From a virus: DNA of 21,836 nt. The stretch covers positions 1 to 21,836 of IMG/VR virus record IMGVR_UViG_3300009154_000320; one strand, written 5' to 3'. The notes beneath the pieces were generated by a model. It was not told the origin of the DNA. It was given only the letters and a program-made list of their open reading frames with translations, and ran no database searches. This document shows, piece by piece, positions 8,578 to 15,008 of the stretch (the first letter of the stretch is position 1; each line of letters starts with the position of its first letter). Position numbers and translations under genes: made by a program.

Positions 8578-9765
8578 ATGGCAACGACAAACAAAGAACT
8601 CGCTCTTCCAGCATATAATTCCGCAAGCTGGAACACGCCGCTTAACAGTAACTTCACGTCTATTGATAGCGCGTTTGGCGGAAGCACTGTAAAGAATCCA
8701 ACAGGAATTTCCGGAACAGTTATTCTGACGGCTGCTGAATACACACCACCTCTTCTGGTTATCGGCACAAGTTTGACGGGAACTGCCACTCTTTCAAACA
8801 ACGTGACATATCAGATTCCATCTGGTGTTGGCGGATTCTGGTTTGTCTATAACAATACCACCAATAGCGGCACAAACACTTTTGGCGTCACCATCTCTTC
8901 AGGCGGTGGCGGAACGAGCATAGGCCTGCGTCAGGGCGTCACAACAGCAATTATTTCTGATGGCACCAACATTGGCTATGCGGATACCAATCCCGCCTCC
9001 GCAGGTGGTAGCACAACCCAAGTCCAGTACAACAGCAATGGCCTGTTGGCAGGAAACGCAAACCTGACTTGGGGCGCTTATTCAGCAGCGTTTTCAGGGA
9101 CAATTGCGCCATCAACCGCCACTCTTGTGGTCGCCTCAGCACCTTCTAGCGGAACGATCCGGATTGGGATGACGCTTGGCAATGTTTTAGGTGGGACCTT
9201 TACTAGCTCAGCGACAATTACAATTGTCAGTCAGATTTCAGGATCGATACCGGGCGGTGCAGGCTCATACACAATCAGCCAGACCAACACGAACATCGCA
9301 GGCGCGACTGCAACCACCGCATCGTTCTCAGCCCTTGCAGCCCCTAACGTGATTGGCAACCTCACAGGCAACGCTGCAACGGCCACATCGACCACGACGG
9401 CCACCTACGCAAGCACGGTAACCGGCACTGCTCTGGCCATTGGCTATCTTCAGCTTCCGCAGGCCTTAAAAACAGCAGCTTACCCAGCAGTGGCCGCTGA
9501 TGTCGGCAAGCATATTTACACTAACAGTAACGTCACGCTTAACCCCAGTGTGTTCTCTGAGGGGGATGCCTTTGTCATCGTCAACAGCAACACGGCAACC
9601 ACTTCAATTTCCGTTATTGCGGGGACGGGCGTCGTGCTTCGCATCGCCGGGACGACGACATCCGGCACACCGCGTACCCTTGCGCCAAACGGCGTGATCT
9701 CCGTCTTGTGCGTTGTTGGGGGTGCTACGCCCACCTTCCTGCTCTCAGGTTCAGGTCTCAGCTAA
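8578..9765 (+). CDS. Tail fibre-like protein
   Basis: 395 residues, ATG 8578 with GAGGG eight bases upstream. The start (ATTNKELALPAYNSASWNTP) is a common phage fibre N-terminus. The bulk is Thr/Ser/Gly/Asn-rich with alternating hydrophobics, compatible with a trimeric beta fibre, and contains the fibre hallmark NLTGNAATAT near residue 260. The C-terminus (residues 295-395) resembles a compact beta domain and ends LLSGSGLS. There is no S74 chaperone at its own C-terminus. The S74 copies are in the 1498-aa protein instead. The stop TAA shares its last A with the next ATG. Likely role: receptor contact. No specific receptor can be inferred. Confidence 0.8.
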   Translation: MATTNKELALPAYNSASWNTPLNSNFTSIDSAFGGSTVKNPTGISGTVILTAAEYTPPLLVIGTSLTGTATLSNNVTYQIPSGVGGFWFVYNNTTNSGTNTFGVTISSGGGGTSIGLRQGVTTAIISDGTNIGYADTNPASAGGSTTQVQYNSNGLLAGNANLTWGAYSAAFSGTIAPSTATLVVASAPSSGTIRIGMTLGNVLGGTFTSSATITIVSQISGSIPGGAGSYTISQTNTNIAGATATTASFSALAAPNVIGNLTGNAATATSTTTATYASTVTGTALAIGYLQLPQALKTAAYPAVAADVGKHIYTNSNVTLNPSVFSEGDAFVIVNSNTATTSISVIAGTGVVLRIAGTTTSGTPRTLAPNGVISVLCVVGGATPTFLLSGSGLS

Positions 9766-10172
9766 TGACCGGCATGATGTGCGCCATAACAGGTTCATCC
9801 GCCAATGCGGTTGTCAACTTTGTTGATCAAACGATCTATGCCTTTAGCTCTGCTGGCCCAGCCACTGCTGGCTACACGGTCAATGCAAACGGCTCTGATT
9901 ACCAAACCGTAAATGCGTCAACGACTGTCCTTACGCAGTGGGTCACCCCGGCCTACGTCGGTGGAAATTACGACGTTTACGCAACCCTTAACAGTGGGAC
10001 TCTTTACTCCGGCACGACTCTCACTTGGCTATCTACTTCAGGGTCTCCGGCATGGCAGTGCGTTCAGGTCGGCGCTGGCTCAAAATTTGCAAATCTGACG
10101 ATACAGGTGCGCGCCTCTGGAACGCCGACTGTGCTTGACACATGGAACATCTCTCTAACGGCTGAGAAATAA
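9765..10172 (+). CDS. Small beta-rich virion-module protein (hypothetical)
   Basis: 135 residues from the ATG overlapping the tail fibre stop (TAATG). The frame stays open upstream to 9708, but the coupled ATG is the natural start. ATGs a few codons in (MTGMMC) are alternatives. Predicted beta-rich with many Thr/Ser/Tyr residues (GGNYDVYATLNSGTLYSGTT). There is no membrane segment or catalytic motif. Its position directly after the fibre suggests a fibre-associated, tip or adaptor protein. I do not recognise the family. Confidence 0.72.
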   Translation: MTGMMCAITGSSANAVVNFVDQTIYAFSSAGPATAGYTVNANGSDYQTVNASTTVLTQWVTPAYVGGNYDVYATLNSGTLYSGTTLTWLSTSGSPAWQCVQVGAGSKFANLTIQVRASGTPTVLDTWNISLTAEK

Positions 10173-10174
10173 TC

Positions 10175-10399
10175 ATGGCATCATCCGCGCAAAAAATAAT
10201 TCCTGAACCTTGGATTTTTAAGGACAAGAAAATGGCTGAAATCGACAAAACGGAGGCCCGTTTAAACACCCATGAAGAGGTCTGTGCTTTGCGTTATGAA
10301 GGCATTTGCGCCCGCCTCAAAAGACTTGAGAATATTGGGGTGGCCGTAGCCGGTGCAATCATTCTAATGCTCATCAGCATCATCTTAAAAATTAACTAA
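10175..10399 (+). CDS. Small C-terminally anchored membrane protein (holin-like or XhlA-like candidate)
   Basis: 74 residues from ATG 10175, or 55 residues from ATG 10232. The second start has a better ribosome binding site (AAGGA at 10220-10224, seven bases before it). The first has almost none but sits two bases after the previous stop. Both give the same core: a charged helical stretch (THEEVCALRYEGICARLKRL) and one C-terminal membrane helix (GVAVAGAIILMLISIILKIN). This layout resembles XhlA-type haemolysin-associated proteins that act with holins. It sits at the head of the lysis region. The role is inferred from topology and position. Confidence 0.68.
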   Translation: MASSAQKIIPEPWIFKDKKMAEIDKTEARLNTHEEVCALRYEGICARLKRLENIGVAVAGAIILMLISIILKIN

Positions 10400-10410
10400 A
10401 GGAATAAAAA

Positions 10411-10740
10411 ATGGCAACAACGTACACTTGGTCTATCTTGCAGATGGATGCATACCCTGAGGCGTATGGCGAAACAGATGTGGTCTTTAACGTCCACTGG
10501 ACCTTAACAGGCGAAGAGGCTGGCTTCACCTCATCTATATACGGCTCTCAGGGCCTCAACATCGCCCCTGACGCGACCTTCACGCCCTATGCCGACCTCA
10601 CTGAGGATCAGGTCATTGAATGGCTTCTGGACGCTATGGGCGCTGAACAGGTTGCCTCCTGTGAAGAAACCGTGTCACAGCAGATTAACAATCTGATCGT
10701 ACCTCCCGTTGTGACGCCACCGCTGCCTTGGAGCGCATGA
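10411..10740 (+). CDS. DUF7936-like phage protein
   Basis: 109 residues with a clear AAAGGA ribosome binding site before ATG 10411. The pattern TYTWSILQMDAYPEAYGETD, VVFNVHWTLTG, FTPYADLTEDQVIEWLLDAM matches, as I recall it, a widespread small phage protein family (DUF7936) encoded near tail fibre and lysis genes. The N-terminal two thirds look like a beta domain, followed by a helix and a proline-rich end. The function is unknown. It overlaps the next gene by four bases (ATGA), implying coupling. Family name confidence is moderate, coding confidence high. Confidence 0.82.
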   Translation: MATTYTWSILQMDAYPEAYGETDVVFNVHWTLTGEEAGFTSSIYGSQGLNIAPDATFTPYADLTEDQVIEWLLDAMGAEQVASCEETVSQQINNLIVPPVVTPPLPWSA

Positions 10741-11147
10741 TGGAAGACAAGCTTTTAGACGCACGGATTAGGGCGCTTTGGCTTGCTGCCCGCACAATGG
10801 CCTTCGTGATCGTTGCGATTACCTGCGCCATGATTGTCGGTCTATTCGTGTCAAACGACATCGTTGACAACAAGGACGTGTTTGGCCTCCTCAGCTACGT
10901 CATGACCTCCGTGGTTGGCGCTGTAGCTGGCTCCTATGCCACGTTAATGGGCATGAAGGGCGAGTTGCAGGTGATTGAAGACGATGACGATCCTGAACCC
11001 GTTACACCTGAGCCTGAAACACCTGTAGCGGACGGCGAGGACATGGCCCCTTGGGAGCTTTATCGTAACGACCTGCGCTATGACGCTAATGGCGACGGCG
11101 CTGTTACGGAAGCGGACTTCCCCGATTGGCGCAATCCGGAGGCGTAA
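10737..11147 (+). CDS. Two-helix membrane protein, holin candidate, with C-terminal EF-hand/dockerin-like loop
   Basis: 136 residues from ATG 10737 (ATGA overlap). A second ATG at 10740 is equally possible, and a TTG at 10728 is less likely. Two membrane helices are evident at about residues 20-38 (TMAFVIVAITCAMIVGLFV) and 50-69 (LLSYVMTSVVGAVAGSYATL), as in class II-type holins. An acidic Pro/Glu linker follows. Residues 116-127 read DANGDGAVTEAD, which fits the 12-residue calcium-binding loop pattern D-x-N-x-D-G-x-V-x-x-x-D of EF-hand and dockerin modules. The gene lies just upstream of the endolysin. The holin call is by topology and context. The calcium loop is visible, but its binding is not proven. 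Confidence 0.74.
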   Translation: MMEDKLLDARIRALWLAARTMAFVIVAITCAMIVGLFVSNDIVDNKDVFGLLSYVMTSVVGAVAGSYATLMGMKGELQVIEDDDDPEPVTPEPETPVADGEDMAPWELYRNDLRYDANGDGAVTEADFPDWRNPEA

Positions 11148-11315
11148 ATGACTGGCAATCTCTCAACCATCGAACTGATCGGGCAGCTTTGGCCGCTCGT
11201 TCTTGGCTTCATCTCTTTGGTCATCGTCTTAGCTAAGATGGATGTGCGCCTTGCCGTGGTTGAGGAAAAGATCAAGACGCTCTTTGAATTGTGGAATAAA
11301 GGCAAAGACAAATGA
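11148..11315 (+). CDS. 55-aa single-helix membrane protein of the lysis cassette (holin/antiholin candidate)
   Basis: The small gene starts at the ATG immediately after the previous stop (TAAATG) and ends with ATGA overlapping the endolysin start, so it fits the coupled chain exactly. The product has a short N-terminus, one membrane helix at about residues 12-29 (GQLWPLVLGFISLVIVLA), then an amphipathic charged helix (MDVRLAVVEEKIKTLFELW) and a basic end. It could be a holin, an antiholin or an XhlA-like partner of the two-helix protein. It is short but well supported by gene packing and by a coherent membrane topology. Confidence 0.72.
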   Translation: MTGNLSTIELIGQLWPLVLGFISLVIVLAKMDVRLAVVEEKIKTLFELWNKGKDK

Positions 11316-11923
11316 GCATGATTGAACTTCAGAAAAAGATCGGAGTGTCAGCAGATGGTGCGTTTGGTCCGGGAACATTTAAGAAAGCTGCGTCTTACTA
11401 TAAGCTGTCTCCCAATCGCGCTGCACATTTTTTTGCTCAAACGGCACATGAAAGCGGTGGCTTCAAGACGTTCAGCGAAAACCTTAATTACAGCGCCAAA
11501 GGGCTTCGCGACATCTTTGGCAAATATTTCACGACTGACCTCATGGCTCGTCTTCACGAGCGCCAACCACAGAAAATCGCTAACCGCGTCTACGCTAACC
11601 GCATGGGAAATGGACCTGAAAGCAGCGGAGACGGATGGAAGTATCGTGGACGTGGAGCACTCCAGCTAACCGGCAAGGATAACTATGAAGCCTTTGCAAA
11701 CTATATCGGTCGCCCCGACATCATGTCCAACCCTGATCTGGTTTCTGGCGAACTCTGCTTTGAAAGCGCGCTCTGGTTCTTTGACAAAAACAAGCTCTGG
11801 CCAATCTGCGACCAAGGCGTCAACGACGCCGCCATCCTCGCTCTGACAAAGCGCATCAACGGCGGTACGCATGGCCTTGATGACCGCAAGGCCAAGACGA
11901 AGAAATACGCAACGTGGGCCTGA
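11312..11923 (+). CDS. Endolysin, glycoside hydrolase family 19 (chitinase-like) with short peptidoglycan-binding-like N-terminus
   Basis: 203 residues, ATG 11312 overlapping the previous stop. Residues 1-35 (LQKKIGVSADGAFGPGT) resemble half of a peptidoglycan-binding repeat. The catalytic domain shows AHESGGF with the probable general acid E47, and SENLNYSA with second glutamate E56. It also has YRGRGALQLTGKDNY at 111-125 and a C-terminal TKRINGG segment, all hallmarks of phage GH19 endolysins. It would cleave the glycan strands of peptidoglycan. No signal peptide or anchor is seen, so it needs a holin for export. It overlaps the Rz gene by ten bases. Confidence 0.92.
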   Translation: MSMIELQKKIGVSADGAFGPGTFKKAASYYKLSPNRAAHFFAQTAHESGGFKTFSENLNYSAKGLRDIFGKYFTTDLMARLHERQPQKIANRVYANRMGNGPESSGDGWKYRGRGALQLTGKDNYEAFANYIGRPDIMSNPDLVSGELCFESALWFFDKNKLWPICDQGVNDAAILALTKRINGGTHGLDDRKAKTKKYATWA

Positions 11924-12315
11924 TCCCAAATCCCTTGGTGATATATGTGGCGGCAGGCACTCTTATTGTTGGCGCAGCCGCCGGATACAAAGTCCGCGAT
12001 TGGCAGTGCGACGCAGCATATGCAAAGGCTCTGGAAAAGGCTGAAAAGCTACGGGCCAAAAAGCAAGAGGTGGTAGACAATGTTTCGCAAGCATATGAAG
12101 CCCAGCGGGATCAAGCCAATGTCGTGGCAACTGAACGCACCAACACCATTCGCGAAATATACAAAACAACTCCTGCCCCTGCTGCCGATTGTTCTGCTCC
12201 TGACGCTTTGCGTAGGCTGCTCGAAAGCAGTGTCAGTGACGCCAATGCCGCTTCCACCGGCAAATCTGGCCTTTCCGTGCCAAATGCTACAGACGCCGCC
12301 AAACCCGCTTCTTGA
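11914..12315 (+). CDS. Rz-like inner-membrane spanin
   Basis: 133 residues from GTG 11914 inside the endolysin end. An N-terminal membrane helix (about residues 8-25, VIYVAAGTLIVGAAAGYKV) is followed by a long charged coiled-coil stretch (ALEKAEKLRAKKQEVVDNVS and on to about residue 90), then a Pro/Ala/Ser-rich end. This is the standard i-spanin layout: inner-membrane anchor and periplasmic coiled coil. The second spanin gene is embedded in another frame from 12119. Together the pair would fuse inner and outer membranes in the last step of lysis of a Gram-negative host. GTG is the only start that keeps the complete membrane helix. Confidence 0.82.
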   Translation: MGLIPNPLVIYVAAGTLIVGAAAGYKVRDWQCDAAYAKALEKAEKLRAKKQEVVDNVSQAYEAQRDQANVVATERTNTIREIYKTTPAPAADCSAPDALRRLLESSVSDANAASTGKSGLSVPNATDAAKPAS

Positions 12316-12424
12316 TCCTGAGAGGGCACTCTGGGAGGCTGATACCGTGGCAAAATACGCCGATTGCAACGTCAAGCACCGTTTGACAGTTGAAGCTTGG
12401 GAAAGGGCCGCAGAGGTCCATTAA
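12119..12424 (+). CDS. Rz1-like outer-membrane lipoprotein spanin, overlapping Rz out of frame
   Basis: 101 residues from ATG 12119. ATGs at 12080 and 12095 are in-frame alternatives that lengthen the n-region. A lipoprotein signal is visible: basic KYTK, hydrophobic QLLPLLPIVLLLTL, then CVGC with the lipidated cysteine at residue 34. The -3 residue is Cys rather than the usual Leu/Val/Ile, which is slightly atypical. The mature part is proline-rich early (TPMPLPPANLAFPC), as in Rz1 proteins, then helical. The gene starts within Rz in a shifted frame and runs about 110 bases beyond it, so it is an overlapping rather than fully nested Rz1. Confidence 0.8.
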   Translation: MSWQLNAPTPFAKYTKQLLPLLPIVLLLTLCVGCSKAVSVTPMPLPPANLAFPCQMLQTPPNPLLDPERALWEADTVAKYADCNVKHRLTVEAWERAAEVH

Positions 12425-12438
12425 CATAAGGATATTTT

Positions 12439-13413
12439 ATGGTTGCGCCGATCTGCACAGACGACGAATTTATTCGCGCATGGGAACTTGGCGGCGGAAG
12501 CCCCGCTAAAGTCGCTAAAATCCTCGCCATAGCTGATCGGCTTGTCTACGCTAAGCGTAGCGCCTTAGCCCAGCGCGGGATCGTCCTGAAGAGCGTTCCG
12601 ACGCATGGGGCGACCAAGTGGTCTGCTGATGACGCAGGCCGCGCATACAAGCGCCAGATCGACCTCAACATCGATACGGGCTGCGCCATCGCTTTCTCCG
12701 ACGCGCACTTCTGGCCTAATCAGCCGCGCACAGTGGCCAATGAGGCTCTTCTGATCGTGGCCAAGGAGCTAAAGCCCCGCACCGTATTTGCCAATGGCGA
12801 CATCTTTGACGGTGCACGGGTCAACCGTCACGCCCCGTTGGGCTGGGCTGAATTGCCTTCTGTTAAGGAAGAGCTTGAAACGTGTCAGGACCGGATGTCT
12901 GAAATTGAGGAAGTGTTGCCAAAAGGCTGCACTAAGATTTGGAACGTCGGCAACCATGACGCCCGCTTTGACCGCGCACTGGTGACAAACGCCGCTGAGT
13001 ATGAAGGTGTGATCAGCCGTCTGGATGACAAGTTTGATCGCTGGGACTTTACGTGGTCCACGATGGTCAACGAGAATTTGATGGTCAAGCACCGTTACCA
13101 CAACGGAATTCACGCAACTTACAACAACACCCTGAAATCAGGCCGCAGTATTTGCACCGGCCACTTGCACCGCCTCGCTGTGACGCCGTGGGCTGACTAT
13201 AACGGCAGGCGCTATGGCGTCGATACAGGGACGCTCTCAAACCCGCATGGCCCGCAGTTTGATTATGCGGAGAACAACCCATCGCCGCACACGTCGGGCT
13301 TCGCGGTCCTGTCGTTTAAGGATGGGATGCTTCTTCCGCCGGAACTGGTCGAGGTCATCAACGACAAGGCCTATTTCCGTGGCCAGTGCGTCTATGACGG
13401 AACTATGGACTGA
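12439..13413 (+). CDS. Metallophosphoesterase (calcineurin-like) with N-terminal helix-turn-helix-like segment
   Basis: 324 residues with AAGGA before ATG 12439. All signature motifs are present in order: SDAH (D88, H90), GDIFDG (D121, D124), GNHD (N172, H173) and GHLH (H242, H244). H218 may be an additional metal ligand. The enzyme should hydrolyse phosphomonoesters or phosphodiesters with two metal ions, substrate unknown. Residues 10-48 (GSPAKVAKILAIADRLVYAK) resemble the small helical DNA-binding segment found before this domain in other phage proteins. It is the last rightward gene of the late unit and overlaps the convergent DUF3310 gene by 11 bases. Confidence 0.88.
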   Translation: MVAPICTDDEFIRAWELGGGSPAKVAKILAIADRLVYAKRSALAQRGIVLKSVPTHGATKWSADDAGRAYKRQIDLNIDTGCAIAFSDAHFWPNQPRTVANEALLIVAKELKPRTVFANGDIFDGARVNRHAPLGWAELPSVKEELETCQDRMSEIEEVLPKGCTKIWNVGNHDARFDRALVTNAAEYEGVISRLDDKFDRWDFTWSTMVNENLMVKHRYHNGIHATYNNTLKSGRSICTGHLHRLAVTPWADYNGRRYGVDTGTLSNPHGPQFDYAENNPSPHTSGFAVLSFKDGMLLPPELVEVINDKAYFRGQCVYDGTMD

Positions 13414-13657
13414 CAATCCGGTTCAGATACCAGATGGCCTTTTCAAGGCTTTCATTCTGGCCCTTATGGCGCTCACGCCAGATATACTTCAGGGCATTGC
13501 CCTTGCAATAACCGCGAAACTCTTCAGGCGTCAGAGCCGCCTCAATGCCGTCAATCGTTTCAATGCCACCCTGCGTGTAATGCTCAGGGCTGTTGACCAT
13601 ATCTTTTTTGGTATAAATGGCCTCGTTTGCAGCCTTAATCGCCTCATGAATGTTCAT
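13403..13657 (-). CDS. DUF3310 protein
   Basis: 84 residues on the minus strand. NSPEHYTQGGIETIDGIEAA, LTPEEFRGYCKGNALKYIWR and LEKAIWYLNRI match the compact DUF3310 family (sometimes annotated as phage nucleotide kinase), which is common in phage early regions. Biochemical activity is not established. The start overlaps the stop of the upstream minus gene by four bases. The 3' end overlaps the metallophosphoesterase gene tail by 11 bases, so the two transcription units converge with no room for a dedicated terminator between them. Confidence 0.92.
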   Translation of the reverse strand: MNIHEAIKAANEAIYTKKDMVNSPEHYTQGGIETIDGIEAALTPEEFRGYCKGNALKYIWRERHKGQNESLEKAIWYLNRIVSP

Positions 13658-13905
13658 GGTATAAAAACCTTAACTTTGCCGATATGCATGCAATTCAGGC
13701 TGACCTCCCCGTGGGGAAAGTAGCTGGGCGTTGAGGTCTTTGTCTTGTTCCCATCGTCTTTATAAATTTCATTAATAATTATAAAGTCAGACCGCTCGAT
13801 CTCATCGACCAATTCTTCCAGTGAAGAAGATGGGTGATCGCCAATAACCTGATGGACTGGGTGCCCTCCAAAACTTGGCATGTGCATCGTAAAAAGAAAC
13901 CGCAT
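13654..13905 (-). CDS. Hypothetical 83-aa protein of the leftward operon
   Basis: ATG at 13905 on the minus strand has GGAG about eight bases upstream, and the stop overlaps the DUF3310 start (ATGA). The protein begins MRFLFTMHMPSFGGHPVHQV and has SSSLEELVDEIERSDFIIIN in the middle, followed by a charged loop and a final strand (GKVKVFIP). The layout suggests a small alpha/beta protein. I do not recognise a family with a known function. It lies downstream of the hairpin at 13924-13943. Confidence 0.75.
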   Translation of the reverse strand: MRFLFTMHMPSFGGHPVHQVIGDHPSSSLEELVDEIERSDFIIINEIYKDDGNKTKTSTPSYFPHGEVSLNCMHIGKVKVFIP

Positions 13906-13923
13906 AATAATTCTCCAAGAAGA

Positions 13924-13943
13924 GGCGGGGCCGTAGCCCCGCC
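13924..13943 (-). terminator. GC-rich hairpin with UACG tetraloop (partial terminator or mRNA-stability element)
   Basis: Perfect 8-bp inverted repeat GGCGGGGC/GCCCCGCC around four bases. On the minus strand the loop is C(UACG)G, an exceptionally stable UNCG tetraloop. The 3' flank on that strand is TCTTCTTGG, only weakly U-rich. It sits 14 bases past the stop of the ssDNA-binding gene and before the next minus gene. Partial termination or 3'-end protection of the upstream mRNA is therefore likely. Confidence 0.7.
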
Positions 13944-13957
13944 ATCCCCTTGGTCAC

Positions 13958-14620
13958 TTAACCAAAATCGTCGCTATCGTCAAAGCCGGGCACGAAATCA
14001 TTCGATGGGGCACTGACTTTTGTGCCACCAGTCGAAGGTGGTGAGCCAGCAGCAACCGAAACAGTGCTGCGCGACTTGGGGATATATACAAGATCAGAAG
14101 GACGATCTACCCAAGATACAATCTTAAAGACGGGCGAGTAGTTCGTTGACTTGCGCGCACCTTCACCTGACGTAATCGGGGTAGTATCCACCAATTCAAC
14201 AACAGGAAGCTTGCCCTTATTTGAAACTGCACCGGAAAGATACTCATCATGCAGGGCGTTCAAGCCGCGCAGGAAGGCCTTTGCAGTTGAGGCCAATTCA
14301 CGGATGTCTCCGCCATTTTCCTTCGACAACTTCACAAGGATACGAGCGCCCGGACGGTGGTCCAGCGTCGGTGCTGGCGGAACCTGATCGCCAATGCGGG
14401 CAACCGCAAAGTCAGGCGCACTGCCAGTGTTGAAGTTGATCGTGCCGGTTTCGATGTTGTCGAAATCGAAGATCGCCTTGAACGAGCGGGTGATGTCGAT
14501 CTGATCATTTTCGCCATTAACACGGTCGCGGCGGAACATGCGTCCAGCCTTCGCGTCAAACTTAATGATCGGGATGATGTCGGCGCTGTCTGCGCTTTCA
14601 AAATTAAAACCAAGAGCCAT
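13958..14620 (-). CDS. Probable phage ssDNA-binding protein
   Basis: 220 residues, minus strand, ATG at 14620. The first about 165 residues are beta-rich with several aromatic and basic positions (KAIFDFDNIETGTINF, PVFKIVSWVDRPSDLVYIPK). A Ser/Gly/Pro-rich linker and an acidic tip (FDDSDDFG) end the chain. A compact domain, flexible linker and acidic tail ending in an aromatic residue is the standard layout of SSB and T7 gp2.5-type proteins. It is encoded beside a PD-(D/E)XK nuclease, which fits recombination or ssDNA handling. The call rests on architecture and neighbours, because no OB-fold motif is diagnostic by eye. Confidence 0.68.
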   Translation of the reverse strand: MALGFNFESADSADIIPIIKFDAKAGRMFRRDRVNGENDQIDITRSFKAIFDFDNIETGTINFNTGSAPDFAVARIGDQVPPAPTLDHRPGARILVKLSKENGGDIRELASTAKAFLRGLNALHDEYLSGAVSNKGKLPVVELVDTTPITSGEGARKSTNYSPVFKIVSWVDRPSDLVYIPKSRSTVSVAAGSPPSTGGTKVSAPSNDFVPGFDDSDDFG

Positions 14621-14671
14621 TGTACATTTTACCTTTTACCATTGTTGCGACCATATGGCTGGCCACTTGCC

Positions 14672-15007
14672 TTACCGCTTATGCGGAAACTGGTTAATTA
14701 GATAAATCAAAGTTCGTCGAGCATGGCTCTTTTTAAACTTCATATATCCAGTACGCCCTGTCGAAACTAACATTCCAGACCTGACTAAATTCATTATAAA
14801 TGCACCCCAAGCGTTATGATGATGCGGCTGGGGCAATCCATTTTCGGAAAGCATGCGGCGCACATCTTCGCCCGTAACTTCAATCCCGTTGGGCAAATAC
14901 CGGAAATAATCCATTGCCACTGATGACCATTTGCCAGCAGTTTTAGACACACGGACCAAAGCACTATCACGCGCCTCCATTGCCACCGCATGTTCAAACA
15001 AATCCAT
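14672..15007 (-). CDS. Winged-helix-like phage protein of unknown function
   Basis: 111 residues from the minus-strand ATG at 15007. The frame can be extended to 15028, but 15007 lies one base after the nuclease stop (TGACATG), with GGGG upstream. The pattern GIEVTGEDVRRMLSENGLPQ, PHHHNAWGAFIMNLVRSGML and KKSHARRTLIYLI fits a recurring small phage family with a probable winged-helix fold. In it, the N-A-W-G and H-A-R-R positions are conserved as I recall. It sits between nuclease and SSB genes. A DNA-binding accessory role in recombination or replication is inferred. Confidence 0.75.
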   Translation of the reverse strand: MDLFEHAVAMEARDSALVRVSKTAGKWSSVAMDYFRYLPNGIEVTGEDVRRMLSENGLPQPHHHNAWGAFIMNLVRSGMLVSTGRTGYMKFKKSHARRTLIYLINQFPHKR

Positions 15008-15008
15008 G

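Noticed and set aside
14675-14686. Short palindrome CCGC-TTAT-GCGG at the end of the winged-helix gene
   Set aside because: Only 4 bp per arm and within coding sequence. Not convincing as a terminator.
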